Shown in pieces: positions 46,086-55,472 of a stretch of 64,000 bases of DNA. Source of the stretch: Megasphaera sp. AM44-1BH (lineage in GTDB: Bacteria > Bacillota > Negativicutes > Veillonellales > Megasphaeraceae); NCBI RefSeq assembly GCF_003467125.1, contig NZ_QSFA01000009.1, forward strand, positions 35,557 through 99,556, given 5' to 3'. The stretch's first letter is position 1. Each line of letters starts with the position of its first letter. Below the pieces are notes generated by a model. The model was given only the letters and a program-made list of their open reading frames with translations, searched no databases and was not told where the DNA came from. Both the position numbers and the translations under genes were made by a program.

Positions 46086-46361
46086 TCAGGGAAGATATAT
46101 GTCGCTATAGTCCTTATGACGCATAAACCAGCGGGACGCATACGAGCAGGAAGCCTTCGTCTGATGGCCTGTACTGCGGATATAATCAGCTGCAGCCTGT
46201 ACCAGACGGCCGGCCGCTCCCTGACCGCGCAGACTGTCATCGACTTCCGTATGGACAATATCATAATTTCCCTGTTCATCCTGGAAAAAATCAACTTCAC
46301 CAACAGTCTTTCCTTCTTCATTCTCTATCCATATTTTATTGGCACTGTACTGCAAATCCAT
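46086..46361 (-). CDS. Small GNAT-like acetyltransferase (YjdJ type)
   Basis: 91 residues. DDSLRGQGAAGRLVQAAADYIRSTG (residues 41-65) contains the acetyl-CoA binding RGQGAAG loop of the short GNAT_2 family, which lacks most of the normal GNAT core. The substrate is unknown. AAGAGGTGATAT lies before ATG 46361. Confidence 0.82.
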   Translation of the reverse strand: MDLQYSANKIWIENEEGKTVGEVDFFQDEQGNYDIVHTEVDDSLRGQGAAGRLVQAAADYIRSTGHQTKASCSYASRWFMRHKDYSDIYLP

Positions 46362-46455
46362 GATATATCACCTCTTACTCGCAGTGTATCAGACAGGCAG
46401 GATTTTGTCTGTTGCTTTTGCAACACAAGACCGGCACATTTTTTCTGTGTACTTT

Positions 46456-47715
46456 TTACTTCCCTTCCCTATATTCTTTATATAACATATTAAAGCGTGT
46501 ATGATCCAGTTCTTTTTCCCAGCAGGATACGACGACTGTTGCCATGCAGTTTCCGCATACGTTGCAGATGGTCCGGATCATATCCAGGATGCGGTCGATT
46601 CCCAGCAGGATTGCCACGCCTTCTGTAGGCAGGTTGAAGGCGGCAGCTGTCGCGGCGACGACGATAATGCCCGCACCGGGTACGCCTGCAATGCCTTTTG
46701 TGGAAAGCATGAGGGTTACCATGACCAGCAGTTGTTTTTCGATAGGCATGGCGATGCCATAGAGCTGGGCGATGAACAGGATTCCTGCCGAGCTGTACAA
46801 CGTGGAGCCATCGAGGTTAAAGGAGTATCCCGTCGGCATGACGAAGGTTACCGTCGCTTCCGGTACGCCCAGACGGTGAAGGCGCTTCATGGCACCTGGC
46901 AGGGCGGCTTCACTACTGGCAGTAGAAAAAGCAAGGAATAGAATGTCTTTCAGAGCCAGAATCAGGTGGAAAAAATTGATTTTTGTAAACAAACTGGCCA
47001 GACTGGCAATGACGGTAATAAATAAGGCCGTGGCCCCGGCGACAGAAAGGATCAATTTTCCCAGCGGAATCAGCATGGCAATGCCATAACTACCAACCGT
47101 ATAGGCTATCATGGCAAAAACTCCCAGAGGAGCAAAGTGCATGACGTAGTTAGTCACTTTGAACATGGCTTCCGCCACGCTCTGACAGAAGCTGACGATC
47201 AGCGCCCCTTTTTCGCCAATATGGGCAACGGCGACACCAAAGAAACAGGCAAAGAAAATAATCTGGAGCATATCCTGCCGTGCCGCTGCATCGACGATGT
47301 TCGTAGGGATAATATGCAGTACATACTGCACCATATCGATGCTGTGCTGGCCGGCAGCAGCTGCTTCTTCCGTTCCAACCGCCGCCGATAAAGGCACGCC
47401 TACACCCGGTTCGGTCACATTCATGACAAACAGCCCGATAGCCAGGGCAATGGTCGTAGCAAATTCAAACCATATAATCGCTTTGCCACCCAGACGGCCC
47501 AGTTTCTTAAAGTCGCCGGTACCGGCAATCCCCATGACCAGGGTGCTGAAAATAAGCGGTACCACAATCATCTTGATCATCCGCAGGAACGCATCACCTA
47601 ATGGCTTCAAATGCCCCGCTATATCAGGAAATACATATCCCACGAGCGCTCCCAGCGCCAATCCTAAAAAAATCTGTGAACTCAGCCCTAACTTCTTCAC
47701 GCTATATCTCCTCAT
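46456..47715 (-). CDS. Dicarboxylate/amino-acid:cation symporter (GltP/DctA family)
   Basis: 419 residues. The serine-rich STASSEAALPGAMKRL hairpin, TGYSFNLDGSTLY and the C-terminal DRILDMIRTICNVCGN motif with its conserved Asp, Arg and Asn are the substrate and Na+ sites of the glutamate/dicarboxylate symporter family. It imports C4-dicarboxylates, glutamate or aspartate. It lies next to, but is oriented like, the AT-rich organic-acid block; whether it belongs to that block is unclear. Confidence 0.92.
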   Translation of the reverse strand: MRRYSVKKLGLSSQIFLGLALGALVGYVFPDIAGHLKPLGDAFLRMIKMIVVPLIFSTLVMGIAGTGDFKKLGRLGGKAIIWFEFATTIALAIGLFVMNVTEPGVGVPLSAAVGTEEAAAAGQHSIDMVQYVLHIIPTNIVDAAARQDMLQIIFFACFFGVAVAHIGEKGALIVSFCQSVAEAMFKVTNYVMHFAPLGVFAMIAYTVGSYGIAMLIPLGKLILSVAGATALFITVIASLASLFTKINFFHLILALKDILFLAFSTASSEAALPGAMKRLHRLGVPEATVTFVMPTGYSFNLDGSTLYSSAGILFIAQLYGIAMPIEKQLLVMVTLMLSTKGIAGVPGAGIIVVAATAAAFNLPTEGVAILLGIDRILDMIRTICNVCGNCMATVVVSCWEKELDHTRFNMLYKEYREGK

Positions 47716-47829
47716 AAAATACAGTTACTATTACAAGCTCTTTCATTGTATAGTATTTTTTCTATGCCTACAATACAGACACTTATATAAAAAAGAAAAA
47801 TAATTTATGATAGAGATGTATCAATTTAT

Positions 47830-49736
47830 TTATTCAATATTTGATATTTTAATATTTAATTCATTCATTTTTTTGTACAGTGTACCGCGACTGCAGCCTA
47901 ACATGCGTGCAGCTTTTGTAATATTCAACTTGCTGGCAGTCAATGCATCAACTACATGAGCTCGGGACCATTTATTCATTTTAACGTCTATACTGGTATC
48001 ATTCATCATGCTGTTTTCCGGCATAGTCAGCATAATTTCATCAACAGGCATCGCATTCTTCAATAAAACACTTACACGCTGGACAAAATTTTGTAGCTCC
48101 CGGATATTCCCCTTCCAGATATAATTTTGCATATACTCTTCAATTTTTCTGATTTTACTTTCATACATATAATATTCAGAACCAAAATACCGGTGAAATA
48201 AGTTCTCACTGAGGAGCAGATAATCCGCCTCTCTATTACGAAGAGGCGGAATTTCCAATGAAAGAACGCTGATTTTATAATATAATTCTTCAAGAAAGTC
48301 GCCTATTTGCATTTTTTTTGCAAACCATTCCCGGCAGAAGCAATAATCCGTACATCAACTGATATGGTATGACGTCCATTGATACGACAAACTTCATTAT
48401 CTTCAAGAATACGCAGTATGTCCGACTGCGCTTCCAATGGAGCTTCATCAATTTTATCTAAAAACAAAGTGCCGCCATGAGCTAATTCGAAAGCGCCTTC
48501 CTGTGATTCTGGAGATCCAAATAACTCACCCTCTTTTTCCCGTCCCAAGAGTTGCCTGGTCAACCGATCCGCTGAGATATTAGAACAATTTACCGCCAGA
48601 AATGGGTGATTGCGTCTCTGGCTTTCATGATGAATAGCATGAGCAAACATTTCTTTTCCTGTACCAATTTCTCCTTGAATCAAAATATTGGCATCATATT
48701 TAGCAAAGCTTTTTGCCATATAAATAGCCCGTTTCATGACTTTAGATTCACCAACAATATCCGAAAAACGATAACGTGCTATCATTCCTCGTTTATGAAG
48801 ATTGGTACGTATTTTCTGTTCACTATTGCGAATAGAATCGACATCTTTAAATGTCGCTACTACCCCTTCTATTTTGCCATTAACCATAATAGGAATACGA
48901 TTTGTATTAATGACAACATTTCCAGTCTTCATCAATTCATCCATTTCTTTTTCTCCAGTTCGTAAAACAGATGAGAGTTTAGATGACGGAAAGACTTCTT
49001 CAATATATTTTCCTTCATATGGTTTATTTTTTAACGGAAGTATTTCTTCAGCCTGTCTATTGACGACAACGATATTGCCTTCTTTATTAATAGCTAAAAT
49101 ACCGTCATGAGTATAATTTAACACTGCTTCGTATTGCTCTAGTTTTAATTGTAGTTCCCGGTGATGTTTTTCTTCTTGGATGATAGACGATAACGTTTGT
49201 TGGGCAGAGTCAAGGGCTAATTCAATTTCATCTTCTGTATTTTCCAGTGTATAATAACTAAAATCATATAAACGGGCATAATTTTTTGCTAAAACACCGC
49301 CTACACCAAAATGGCATCCATCTGCTTTTGCTTTTTTTACAGCTTCTTCTACATCTTTATCTCCTGTGTATGAATAATAACAAGCATCAATGTTAAGAAG
49401 CTTGCAGAAATGAGAAATAAAACTTGGCATCGTATCCAGCACAAAAAAAGCAATCTTCCCTTCAACACTGCGCAGGCGTTCAAATGCTTCCAGATAAGCG
49501 GCACTAGTAAAACGCACTTTAATAATTGCTGTATCTAAAGAGTGTCGCAATAAAGCAGCTGTACCGCCACGACTAATAATAACTTTTACCCCTTGTTTAA
49601 TAGCCTGTTCTGCATAATTTCTTGCATTTTCCCAAGAACCAACCCATACATCAACTTTCATATGATGCCTGAATATGATATCCCGTGCTTTATTCGCTCC
49701 TTGTTCCGAAGGAGAGATAAATAATATCTGATTCAT
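47830..49736 (-). pseudogene. PrpR-type AAA+ regulator, split by a frameshift at an A8 run
   Basis: Two abutting frames encode one regulator. Part 1 (49736 or GTG 49751 to 48303): a PrpR_N effector domain (IISRGGTAALLR near 60), a PAS domain and an AAA+ domain with Walker A GEIGTGKE. Part 2 (48312 to 47830): the rest of AAA+ (LEELYYKISVLSLEIPPLRNR) and a Fis-type helix-turn-helix. The break is at eight A's: ending part 1 as LQKKCK stop, while a -1 shift gives LQKK-MQIGDFLEEL, exactly the family sequence. GAFTGA is replaced by GELFGS and Walker B reads LFLDKID (Lys for Glu). It may be inactive, rescued by slippage, or a sequencing error. Confidence 0.85.
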
Positions 49737-49838
49737 AGTACAATCTTTCACACTCCTGTATAGAAATTCACTCGTACTCTACTATATAGTTTATTGTAAC
49801 ATATGCAGAAACAAATCTATATCAAAACATATTGAAGA

Positions 49839-49862
49839 GGAGACGTCTTTATCGACATCTCC
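49839..49862 (-). terminator. Hairpin after the NhaD-like gene
   Basis: GGAGATGTC and GACGTCTCC pair over 9 bp (one G-U) with a 6-nt loop, about 40 bp after the stop codon. The T-run is weak. Confidence 0.5.
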
Positions 49863-49899
49863 TTTTCAATATGCTAATAAAATTTCAATTCCCTATTTC

Positions 49900-51345
49900 T
49901 TAAAAGAAAAACAACATCATATCGATAAAAAATGTAGGAATCAAAATAGCACAGGACCATCCCATATAACCGAAGAAACTCGGCATTTTAATATTGTTTT
50001 CTTCTGCAATAGATTTAACCATAAAATTAGGTGCATTTCCAATATAAGTATTAGCCCCCATAAAAACAGCACCCGCAGAAATGGCTTCCAGCATAACCTG
50101 AGAAACAGTCCCAACGGATGTAGAAATGCCCTGCACTGCGCCAAGTGTACCAGCAGTCTGTAAAAACACCAGATATGTCGGTGTATTATCCAGGAATGAT
50201 GACAAGGCACCCGCTGCCCAGAACATTTGCCAAGGCTGATTGATTCCCAATTCAGTACCATGTACTTTGAGGAGAATCAAAGCAGGAATCATAGTAATAA
50301 AGATACCGATAAACAATACAGCCACTTCAATGATAGGTCCATTCGTAAATTCATTAAGTTCACGCGTATGAGCTGATGTTGTTTTAAGTGATAAAAACGC
50401 CGCTGCTAAAATTATAATAATTTCTGCCAGCGTTGCGAAAGGAAACACAATATCATCAAAAATTGGAATACCTGCACCATTTGAAAAACAGGGAATCCAT
50501 TCAGGTAAAATGCCATTGGCAACAACACCAAGAATAATCATAACAATAAAAATAAGATTTTGTGCACCTTCAATATGAATGTGTTCTTTTGTTTCTTTCA
50601 TTGGCTCCTTAACAGGAGATCGGCCTTCTGCAATTTCTTTTTTATAAAAATGATTATCTAAAAGATAAAAAATGCTAAACAACAATGCCATATTAAACAA
50701 TAAAATAGGCAGCAGATGGAATGTCCATGTAAAAGGTACGCCCCGCTGAAATCCCATAAACAAAGGTGGATCGCCAAGAGGTGTCAGGCATCCTCCCATG
50801 TTAGCTACCAGAAAAATAAGAAAAATCATAATATGAGATTTCGTTTTACGCCATGCATTTGCACGAATGACTGGGCGTATTAGCAACATTGCAGCCCCCG
50901 TCGTGCCAATCCAACTGGCAAGAACCGTCCCAATAAGTAAAAGCAAAGAATTGATTTTAGGTGTACCTGCCAAAGTTCCTTTAAAAACAATACCACCAGC
51001 TACGACGAACAATCCATATAAAAGGACAATAAAAGGAATATAATCAAGTAACACCGACTCTAGTAATCGAAATATCCCCTCATGTACACTATAAACAATA
51101 GAAAACGGTATAAGAAATACCAGTGACCAACCAAGAGAGAACCACTTCATGTTCCTGCTCCACCAATCACCACTAATAAGAGGGATAATAGCAATGGATA
51201 AAAGCATTGCAACAAAAGGAATAATACTCCATACAGGCAATGCCATATCGACAGCATGATGAGCTGCTTCATTGGCGAAAACAATGGGAACGGAAGTTCC
51301 AGTCAGAAACATGGTACAGATACAGGACTTTACTAACCAGTTCAT
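49900..51345 (-). CDS. NhaD/CitM-type ion transporter family protein
   Basis: 481 residues from ATG 51345 (AGAAGG 8-9 bp upstream; an in-frame GTG at 51354 is less well placed). A signal-like first helix is followed by about 12 membrane segments. NMGGCLTPLGDPPLFMG near 183 and SSFLDNTPTYLVFL near 389 are the paired substrate/ion motifs of the IT superfamily as in NhaD. It is either a Na+/H+ antiporter or a carboxylate carrier; next to a MatC-like carrier, ion recycling for acid uptake is plausible. It lies in the AT-rich block. Confidence 0.82.
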   Translation of the reverse strand: MNWLVKSCICTMFLTGTSVPIVFANEAAHHAVDMALPVWSIIPFVAMLLSIAIIPLISGDWWSRNMKWFSLGWSLVFLIPFSIVYSVHEGIFRLLESVLLDYIPFIVLLYGLFVVAGGIVFKGTLAGTPKINSLLLLIGTVLASWIGTTGAAMLLIRPVIRANAWRKTKSHIMIFLIFLVANMGGCLTPLGDPPLFMGFQRGVPFTWTFHLLPILLFNMALLFSIFYLLDNHFYKKEIAEGRSPVKEPMKETKEHIHIEGAQNLIFIVMIILGVVANGILPEWIPCFSNGAGIPIFDDIVFPFATLAEIIIILAAAFLSLKTTSAHTRELNEFTNGPIIEVAVLFIGIFITMIPALILLKVHGTELGINQPWQMFWAAGALSSFLDNTPTYLVFLQTAGTLGAVQGISTSVGTVSQVMLEAISAGAVFMGANTYIGNAPNFMVKSIAEENNIKMPSFFGYMGWSCAILIPTFFIDMMLFFF

Positions 51346-51384
51346 ACATATCACCTTCTAAAAACAATTCCAACAGTAATAAAA

Positions 51385-51415
51385 AACGGGTTCAGCAACA
51401 TGTAGTGAACCCGTT
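51385..51415 (-). terminator. Terminator after the MatC-like gene
   Basis: AACGGGTTCA and TGAACCCGTT form a perfect 10-bp stem, followed on the minus strand by TTTTTTATT. It may separate the CoA-transferase/lyase/carrier operon from the NhaD-like gene. Confidence 0.88.
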
Positions 51416-51438
51416 CCATTTATACATATGACAGATCA

Positions 51439-52701
51439 TTAAATCAAGAGGCCATAAATGCCTGTAAATGCCAGGATTGACAGAAATACAACGCAGAAAA
51501 CCGACCAGGCAAACAATTCAATAAATAAACGGTCTGCACTCTTCGTTTTTGCCAATTCGGGATCTCCCTGAAAAGCCCCCATAATCAACCCACCACCGGT
51601 AGATGCAGGGCTAAGACCTGCAACAGATGCAGCAATTCCAACAGCTGAAACCATTTCTTCAACAGATGAACCAGGAACATTCTGAGCAATACCGCCGATG
51701 AGCGGCATTACTGTCGGGAATACGACACCTAAAGCAGAAGAGAACCAGGAAAGGCAGCCCGACACGAAGCCAATAATAGGTGCTGCTGTTGAAGCAGTCA
51801 TAGCAGAAGATAAAACTTCTACTACCAAATCAATTCCTCCGGAACTGATAATCAATGTAATGAGTACACCAACACCACAAACCATGACCATCGTATTCCA
51901 AGGCAAATCTTTCATAACAACCTTGGAATCACCAATGCCAATGAGGAGAAGAAAAACGGCCACAATGAACGATGCAAGTCCAACATTCATCTTCAATCCA
52001 ATGACACCGACAAGCATGACAAGGATACTGACCATGGCGATTAACTGTTTAGACGTAAAAGAATCGCCTTTTGTCATTTGTTCTACATTCTTTGCCGTCT
52101 TGATTTTATAGCCGCCATAGTAAATATATACTATGATTGAAAGAATAGCGACACCCAGTAAAACAATTTTAATCATTGGCCAAGCTATTCCTGGATACCC
52201 TTGCGGAGTCATGATGGATGAAATAAGGATACCTTCCGGCGTAATTGCAGTAAAACGGCCACAAAATGTTCCCATTTCCCCAATCAGCATAAGCATCAGT
52301 GGATTATACCCTGTATGTTTTGCCAGTGGGATTGCCAACGCTACAACAACAGCTAATGCAGGTACGCAGCCTGGTCCAACAGCAGCGAAAGCAAAACCAA
52401 TTATCAGCAATAAAATTGGAATAAACCAAACCTGTTTACGGAACAGATAAGCTAATTTTTTTAAAAGAAGATCCAGACATCCATTGGACTGGATAACTCC
52501 AAATAACAGTGTAACACCCATCAATGTAACAAATAATGATGAGTTAAATCCAGAAATAACGGCTTTTGCCTTAAAAGCGCCAGAAGCATAAGCCACTATT
52601 GAAGCAGCTGCAATGGCCAGCAAGCCAACATTAATTTTTCTGACAAAGCCAATAACGATAACAGCAACCAAAACAAGCAGCAATGCTACTTTTAAGTCCA
52701 T
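51439..52701 (-). CDS. MatC-like (SLC13/IT superfamily) organic-acid carrier
   Basis: 420 residues, about 11 membrane helices. The N-terminal region with GFNSSLFVTLMGVTLLFG and the loop GPGCVPALAVV resemble the MatC (malonate/dicarboxylate carrier) N-terminal family. It lies 15 bp after the lyase gene and is surely in the same transcript. It is the likely importer for the acid that the CoA-transferase activates. The exact substrate is not readable from sequence. Confidence 0.8.
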   Translation of the reverse strand: MDLKVALLLVLVAVIVIGFVRKINVGLLAIAAASIVAYASGAFKAKAVISGFNSSLFVTLMGVTLLFGVIQSNGCLDLLLKKLAYLFRKQVWFIPILLLIIGFAFAAVGPGCVPALAVVVALAIPLAKHTGYNPLMLMLIGEMGTFCGRFTAITPEGILISSIMTPQGYPGIAWPMIKIVLLGVAILSIIVYIYYGGYKIKTAKNVEQMTKGDSFTSKQLIAMVSILVMLVGVIGLKMNVGLASFIVAVFLLLIGIGDSKVVMKDLPWNTMVMVCGVGVLITLIISSGGIDLVVEVLSSAMTASTAAPIIGFVSGCLSWFSSALGVVFPTVMPLIGGIAQNVPGSSVEEMVSAVGIAASVAGLSPASTGGGLIMGAFQGDPELAKTKSADRLFIELFAWSVFCVVFLSILAFTGIYGLLI

Positions 52702-52716
52702 AGTGGATTTTCCCTC

Positions 52717-53619
52717 CTATCGGAAACATTTAGACGTTTTATCGATATGAATATGATGTCCACTATAGACGCCAGACGGAATCAATTTTATTTCTTCTTT
52801 AGCCAGATTTAAAATTTTTTCAAAATCGATACCTGTATCAAAACCCATTTCATTAAGCATATAAACCAGATCTTCTGTTGCCAGATTACCTGAAGCGCCT
52901 GGAGCAAATGGGCAACCACCAAGACCGCCAAGTGTAGACTGAACGTCAGTTACGCCCATTTCGATAGCTGCCAATGTACAAGCCAGCCCCATACCACGCG
53001 TATCATGAATATGGACAGCTAATTTAAGTTGTGGATAAGCGATTTGTAATGCTTTTAAGGTTTCACGCACCTGAGCTGGATTTGCAATACCGATGGTATC
53101 ACAGAGGCATACTTCTTTAACACCGAGATCAACATAGTCTTTCAAAAATTCAACGACACGGCTTGTCGGGAATTTCCCTTCAAACGGACAGCCAAACGCA
53201 GTAGCAAGATCAACGCAAATGTCGAGTTGAGGATATGTTTCCATAATTTCTTTCAATGCATTATAAGACTGTTCATGAGTCCGGTTAATATTTGCTTTAT
53301 TATGACTAGCACTCAGTGAGACAACATAAGCAACTTTTTTTATTCCCGTTTCAACAGCAGTCTGAGCACCTCTCAGGTTAGGAATCAATGCCATAAATTC
53401 AACGTCAGGATATTTTTTCAAGCAGATTCCGACGATTTCTTTGGCATCCTTTAACTGAGGGATGGCTTTAGGAGAAACGAAAGATGTTACTTCCATATAC
53501 GTGACGCCAGACTGAATCAGCCCATCAATAATATGTAATTTATCTTCTACAGGGATATAATCTTTAATATTTTGAAAGCCATCACGGGGGCCGACTTCAC
53601 AAATTCTTACCTTGGACAT
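52717..53619 (-). CDS. HMG-CoA lyase family protein, possible citramalyl-CoA lyase
   Basis: 300 residues, the usual length. EVGPRDGFQN (residues 7-16) carries the catalytic Arg-Asp, HIHDTRGMG near 206 gives two metal-binding His, and GLGGCPFAPGASGN near 235 holds the active-site Cys. The family splits 3-hydroxy-3-methylglutaryl-CoA; Chloroflexus R-citramalyl-CoA lyase is a known relative with the same fold. Next to a CaiB-family CoA-transferase and an acid carrier, cleavage of citramalyl-CoA to acetyl-CoA and pyruvate is the best inference. No leucine-degradation genes are nearby. Confidence 0.85.
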   Translation of the reverse strand: MSKVRICEVGPRDGFQNIKDYIPVEDKLHIIDGLIQSGVTYMEVTSFVSPKAIPQLKDAKEIVGICLKKYPDVEFMALIPNLRGAQTAVETGIKKVAYVVSLSASHNKANINRTHEQSYNALKEIMETYPQLDICVDLATAFGCPFEGKFPTSRVVEFLKDYVDLGVKEVCLCDTIGIANPAQVRETLKALQIAYPQLKLAVHIHDTRGMGLACTLAAIEMGVTDVQSTLGGLGGCPFAPGASGNLATEDLVYMLNEMGFDTGIDFEKILNLAKEEIKLIPSGVYSGHHIHIDKTSKCFR

Positions 53620-53647
53620 GAATAAACCTTCTTTCTATATATTCTAG

Positions 53648-53688
53648 TATCCATCGGGCTGCTGTATTATAGTAGCAGCCCTTGGATA
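53648..53688. other. Intercistronic hairpin between CoA-transferase and lyase genes
   Basis: TATCCA..GGGCTGCT and AGCAGCCC..TGGATA form a bulged 14-bp stem. There is no T-run in either direction, so this is more likely an mRNA processing or stabilising element than a terminator. Confidence 0.6.
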
Positions 53689-53697
53689 TGCTGACTC

Positions 53698-54891
53698 TTA
53701 GAGTACTTTCTTTTCCTTGAGATCTTCGATTTGATCTTTCGTCAAACCAATGAATTTGCTATATACTTCTTCGTTGTGTTGTCCCAGAACAGGTGCTGGC
53801 ATACGAACCTGTTGTTCCCAATCACTGAATTTAATCTGATCACCTGTTAATGTCGTATGACCTGCTACCGGATGTTCCACATCGACGAACATTTTACGTG
53901 CTCCCACGATATGCGGATCTTTAACAATCTTGTCAATCGTCATAATCGGGCAGGAGGGAACACCAGCTTTTGTCAGACGATCTGCGACCTGGTCAACAGT
54001 CTGATCTTTTGTCCAGTTTTCTACGATTACCTTCAACTGTTCATGGTGAGCTACACGGTCTTTAACAGCTTTATAATCAGGATCATCAATGAGTTCAGGC
54101 TGACCCATTTCAGTAGCCATCAATTTCCAAAGTTTATCATTGCCACAGCCTATAATTACACTGCCATCTTTTGCTTTGAAAGAATCATAAGGATATGTAG
54201 ATTCATAACGATTCCCGATACGTTCAGGAATACGGCCTGTAGCCAGATAAATCTGTGTAATGATTTCCAAGGAAGAAACAACAGAGTCAACAAGGGAAAC
54301 ATCGACCATCTGTCCTTCTCCCGTTTTAATCTGATGAACAATTGCACCAAGAACGCCTACCGTTAAGCTAAGACCACCAAGGACATCACCCATCGCAGTG
54401 CCACAGCGTGTCGGTTCACCTCCGGGCCAGCCGGTTACGCTCATAAGACCACCCATAGCTTGTCCAATGATATCGTAGCCAGGACGCTGACTGTAAGGGC
54501 CATATTGGCCAAAACCGGAGCAGGCACCGTAAACAATACGAGGATTGATTTTCTTTAAAACTTCATAATCAAGACCCAGTTTTTTCATAGTACCGGGACG
54601 ATAGTTTTCAATGACAACATCGGCCTTAGCAACCATCTTTTTAAAGATTTCTTTACCTTCCGGAGCTTTTAAATTTAAGGTAACGCCATATTTATTACGA
54701 TTCAGATTCATATAGTAACAGCTCTGTTCGTTAAGGAACGGTCCAAAAGCCCGGCTGTCATCGCCTTTCCCCGGACGTTCAACTTTAATAACGGTGGCTC
54801 CCATATCAGCCAAGAACATTCCACAATACGGACCAGCTAATACACGGGTCAAATCCAGAACCACAATTCCATCCAAAATACCTTTACCCAT
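53698..54891 (-). CDS. CaiB/BaiF (class III) CoA-transferase
   Basis: 397 residues from ATG 54891 (AAGAGG upstream; the frame opens at 54924). VLDLTRVLAGPYCGMFLADMG at the N-terminus and VIENYRPGTMKKLGLDY near 93 are family motifs. The catalytic Asp is D169 in TAMGDVLGG, the same number as the active-site Asp of formyl-CoA transferase. It moves CoA between acids, for example from succinyl-CoA to a hydroxy-dicarboxylate. It is first in the operon with the lyase and MatC-like carrier, which suggests activation of citramalate or a similar acid. Confidence 0.9.
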   Translation of the reverse strand: MGKGILDGIVVLDLTRVLAGPYCGMFLADMGATVIKVERPGKGDDSRAFGPFLNEQSCYYMNLNRNKYGVTLNLKAPEGKEIFKKMVAKADVVIENYRPGTMKKLGLDYEVLKKINPRIVYGACSGFGQYGPYSQRPGYDIIGQAMGGLMSVTGWPGGEPTRCGTAMGDVLGGLSLTVGVLGAIVHQIKTGEGQMVDVSLVDSVVSSLEIITQIYLATGRIPERIGNRYESTYPYDSFKAKDGSVIIGCGNDKLWKLMATEMGQPELIDDPDYKAVKDRVAHHEQLKVIVENWTKDQTVDQVADRLTKAGVPSCPIMTIDKIVKDPHIVGARKMFVDVEHPVAGHTTLTGDQIKFSDWEQQVRMPAPVLGQHNEEVYSKFIGLTKDQIEDLKEKKVL

Positions 54892-54974
54892 TATGAATAA
54901 CCTCTTTTCTAAAAAATATGGCACAAAACTTAGTGAGTATTACATGAGTGAATGTTGTGCCGTTCCATGCCCGT

Positions 54975-55003
54975 ATTTTATGTCTAACATGCCTTTTTGT
55001 AAA
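54975..55003 (-). promoter_or_regulatory. Sigma-A promoter of the CoA-transferase operon
   Basis: TTTACA (54998-55003), 17 bp, TAAAAT (54975-54980) on the minus strand. No GG-N10-GC sigma-54 promoter with a good context was found, which fits the loss of GAFTGA in the adjacent regulator. Confidence 0.7.
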
Positions 55004-55015
55004 ACTCTATCTAAT

Positions 55016-55177
55016 TTGTTCATTGTTTATTTTTGTTCATTGCGTTCACTATTGTTCATCGTTGTTTGCCTATTGTCATATGTTGACAAAAATATACGTT
55101 AAACGTAAACTCTACGCATTGTATATCTATTTGAAATATTATTGTGTAGTTCTGTTCATCATTTTACAACTGTTCAT
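55016..55177. repeat. Five TGTTCAT repeats, likely activator sites
   Basis: TTGTTCAT occurs at 55016-55023, 55033-55040 and 55052-55059, and CTGTTCAT at 55152-55159 and 55170-55177; a weaker GTTCACT lies between. Relative to the promoter they cover roughly -45 to -210. They could bind the Fis-type domain of the split regulator (inference). Confidence 0.6.
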
Positions 55178-55395
55178 GCACTATTTTACACATTTGATAA
55201 TTGTAAAAAAAATATTTTTGTAAGAAATATATCATTTCTTCTTCTAAATAATAAATGCATATAATTCATAATGATTGAGTAATAACGATAATATACATGA
55301 CTAGTAAATTCTAACTCTACTAACATATATTTTCGCCTCAATAATCTATTCCTGACTTTTTACCCTAAATTTTACGGAGAAACACGTAACGCTTA

Positions 55396-55424
55396 TTGCA
55401 AATCCTAGTGATTCGTGCTATAAT
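55396..55424 (+). promoter_or_regulatory. Promoter of the CCG-type small protein gene
   Basis: TTGCAA (55396-55401), 17 bp, TATAAT (55419-55424). The -35 and spacing are the same as for the next gene (rubrerythrin). Confidence 0.75.
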
Positions 55425-55472
55425 ATTTGTAAATAACAAATAAAAAATATTAATTAAAAAGAGGTGTCAATT

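Larger units (their letters stand above)
54892..55472. other. 581-bp AT-rich control region upstream of the CoA-transferase operon
   Basis: This gap holds a sigma-A promoter (54975-55003), an inverted repeat GGCACAA...TTGTGCC (54920-54926 with 54955-54961) in the leader, five TGTTCAT repeats (55016-55177) and, at its right end, the promoter for the next gene (55396-55424). Between about 55200 and 55390 it is very AT-rich with nothing recognisable. Confidence 0.7.

Noticed and set aside
47830..48312. Separate small Fis-type regulator gene
   Set aside because: Its start lies inside the AAA+ fold and continues the upstream protein exactly after a one-base shift, so it is the tail of the split regulator.
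54892..55015. Sigma-54 promoter for the CoA-transferase operon
   Set aside because: Only a GG-N10-GC coincidence (in GGGCATGGAACGGC) was found, with the rest of the -24/-12 consensus missing. A much better sigma-A promoter is present.
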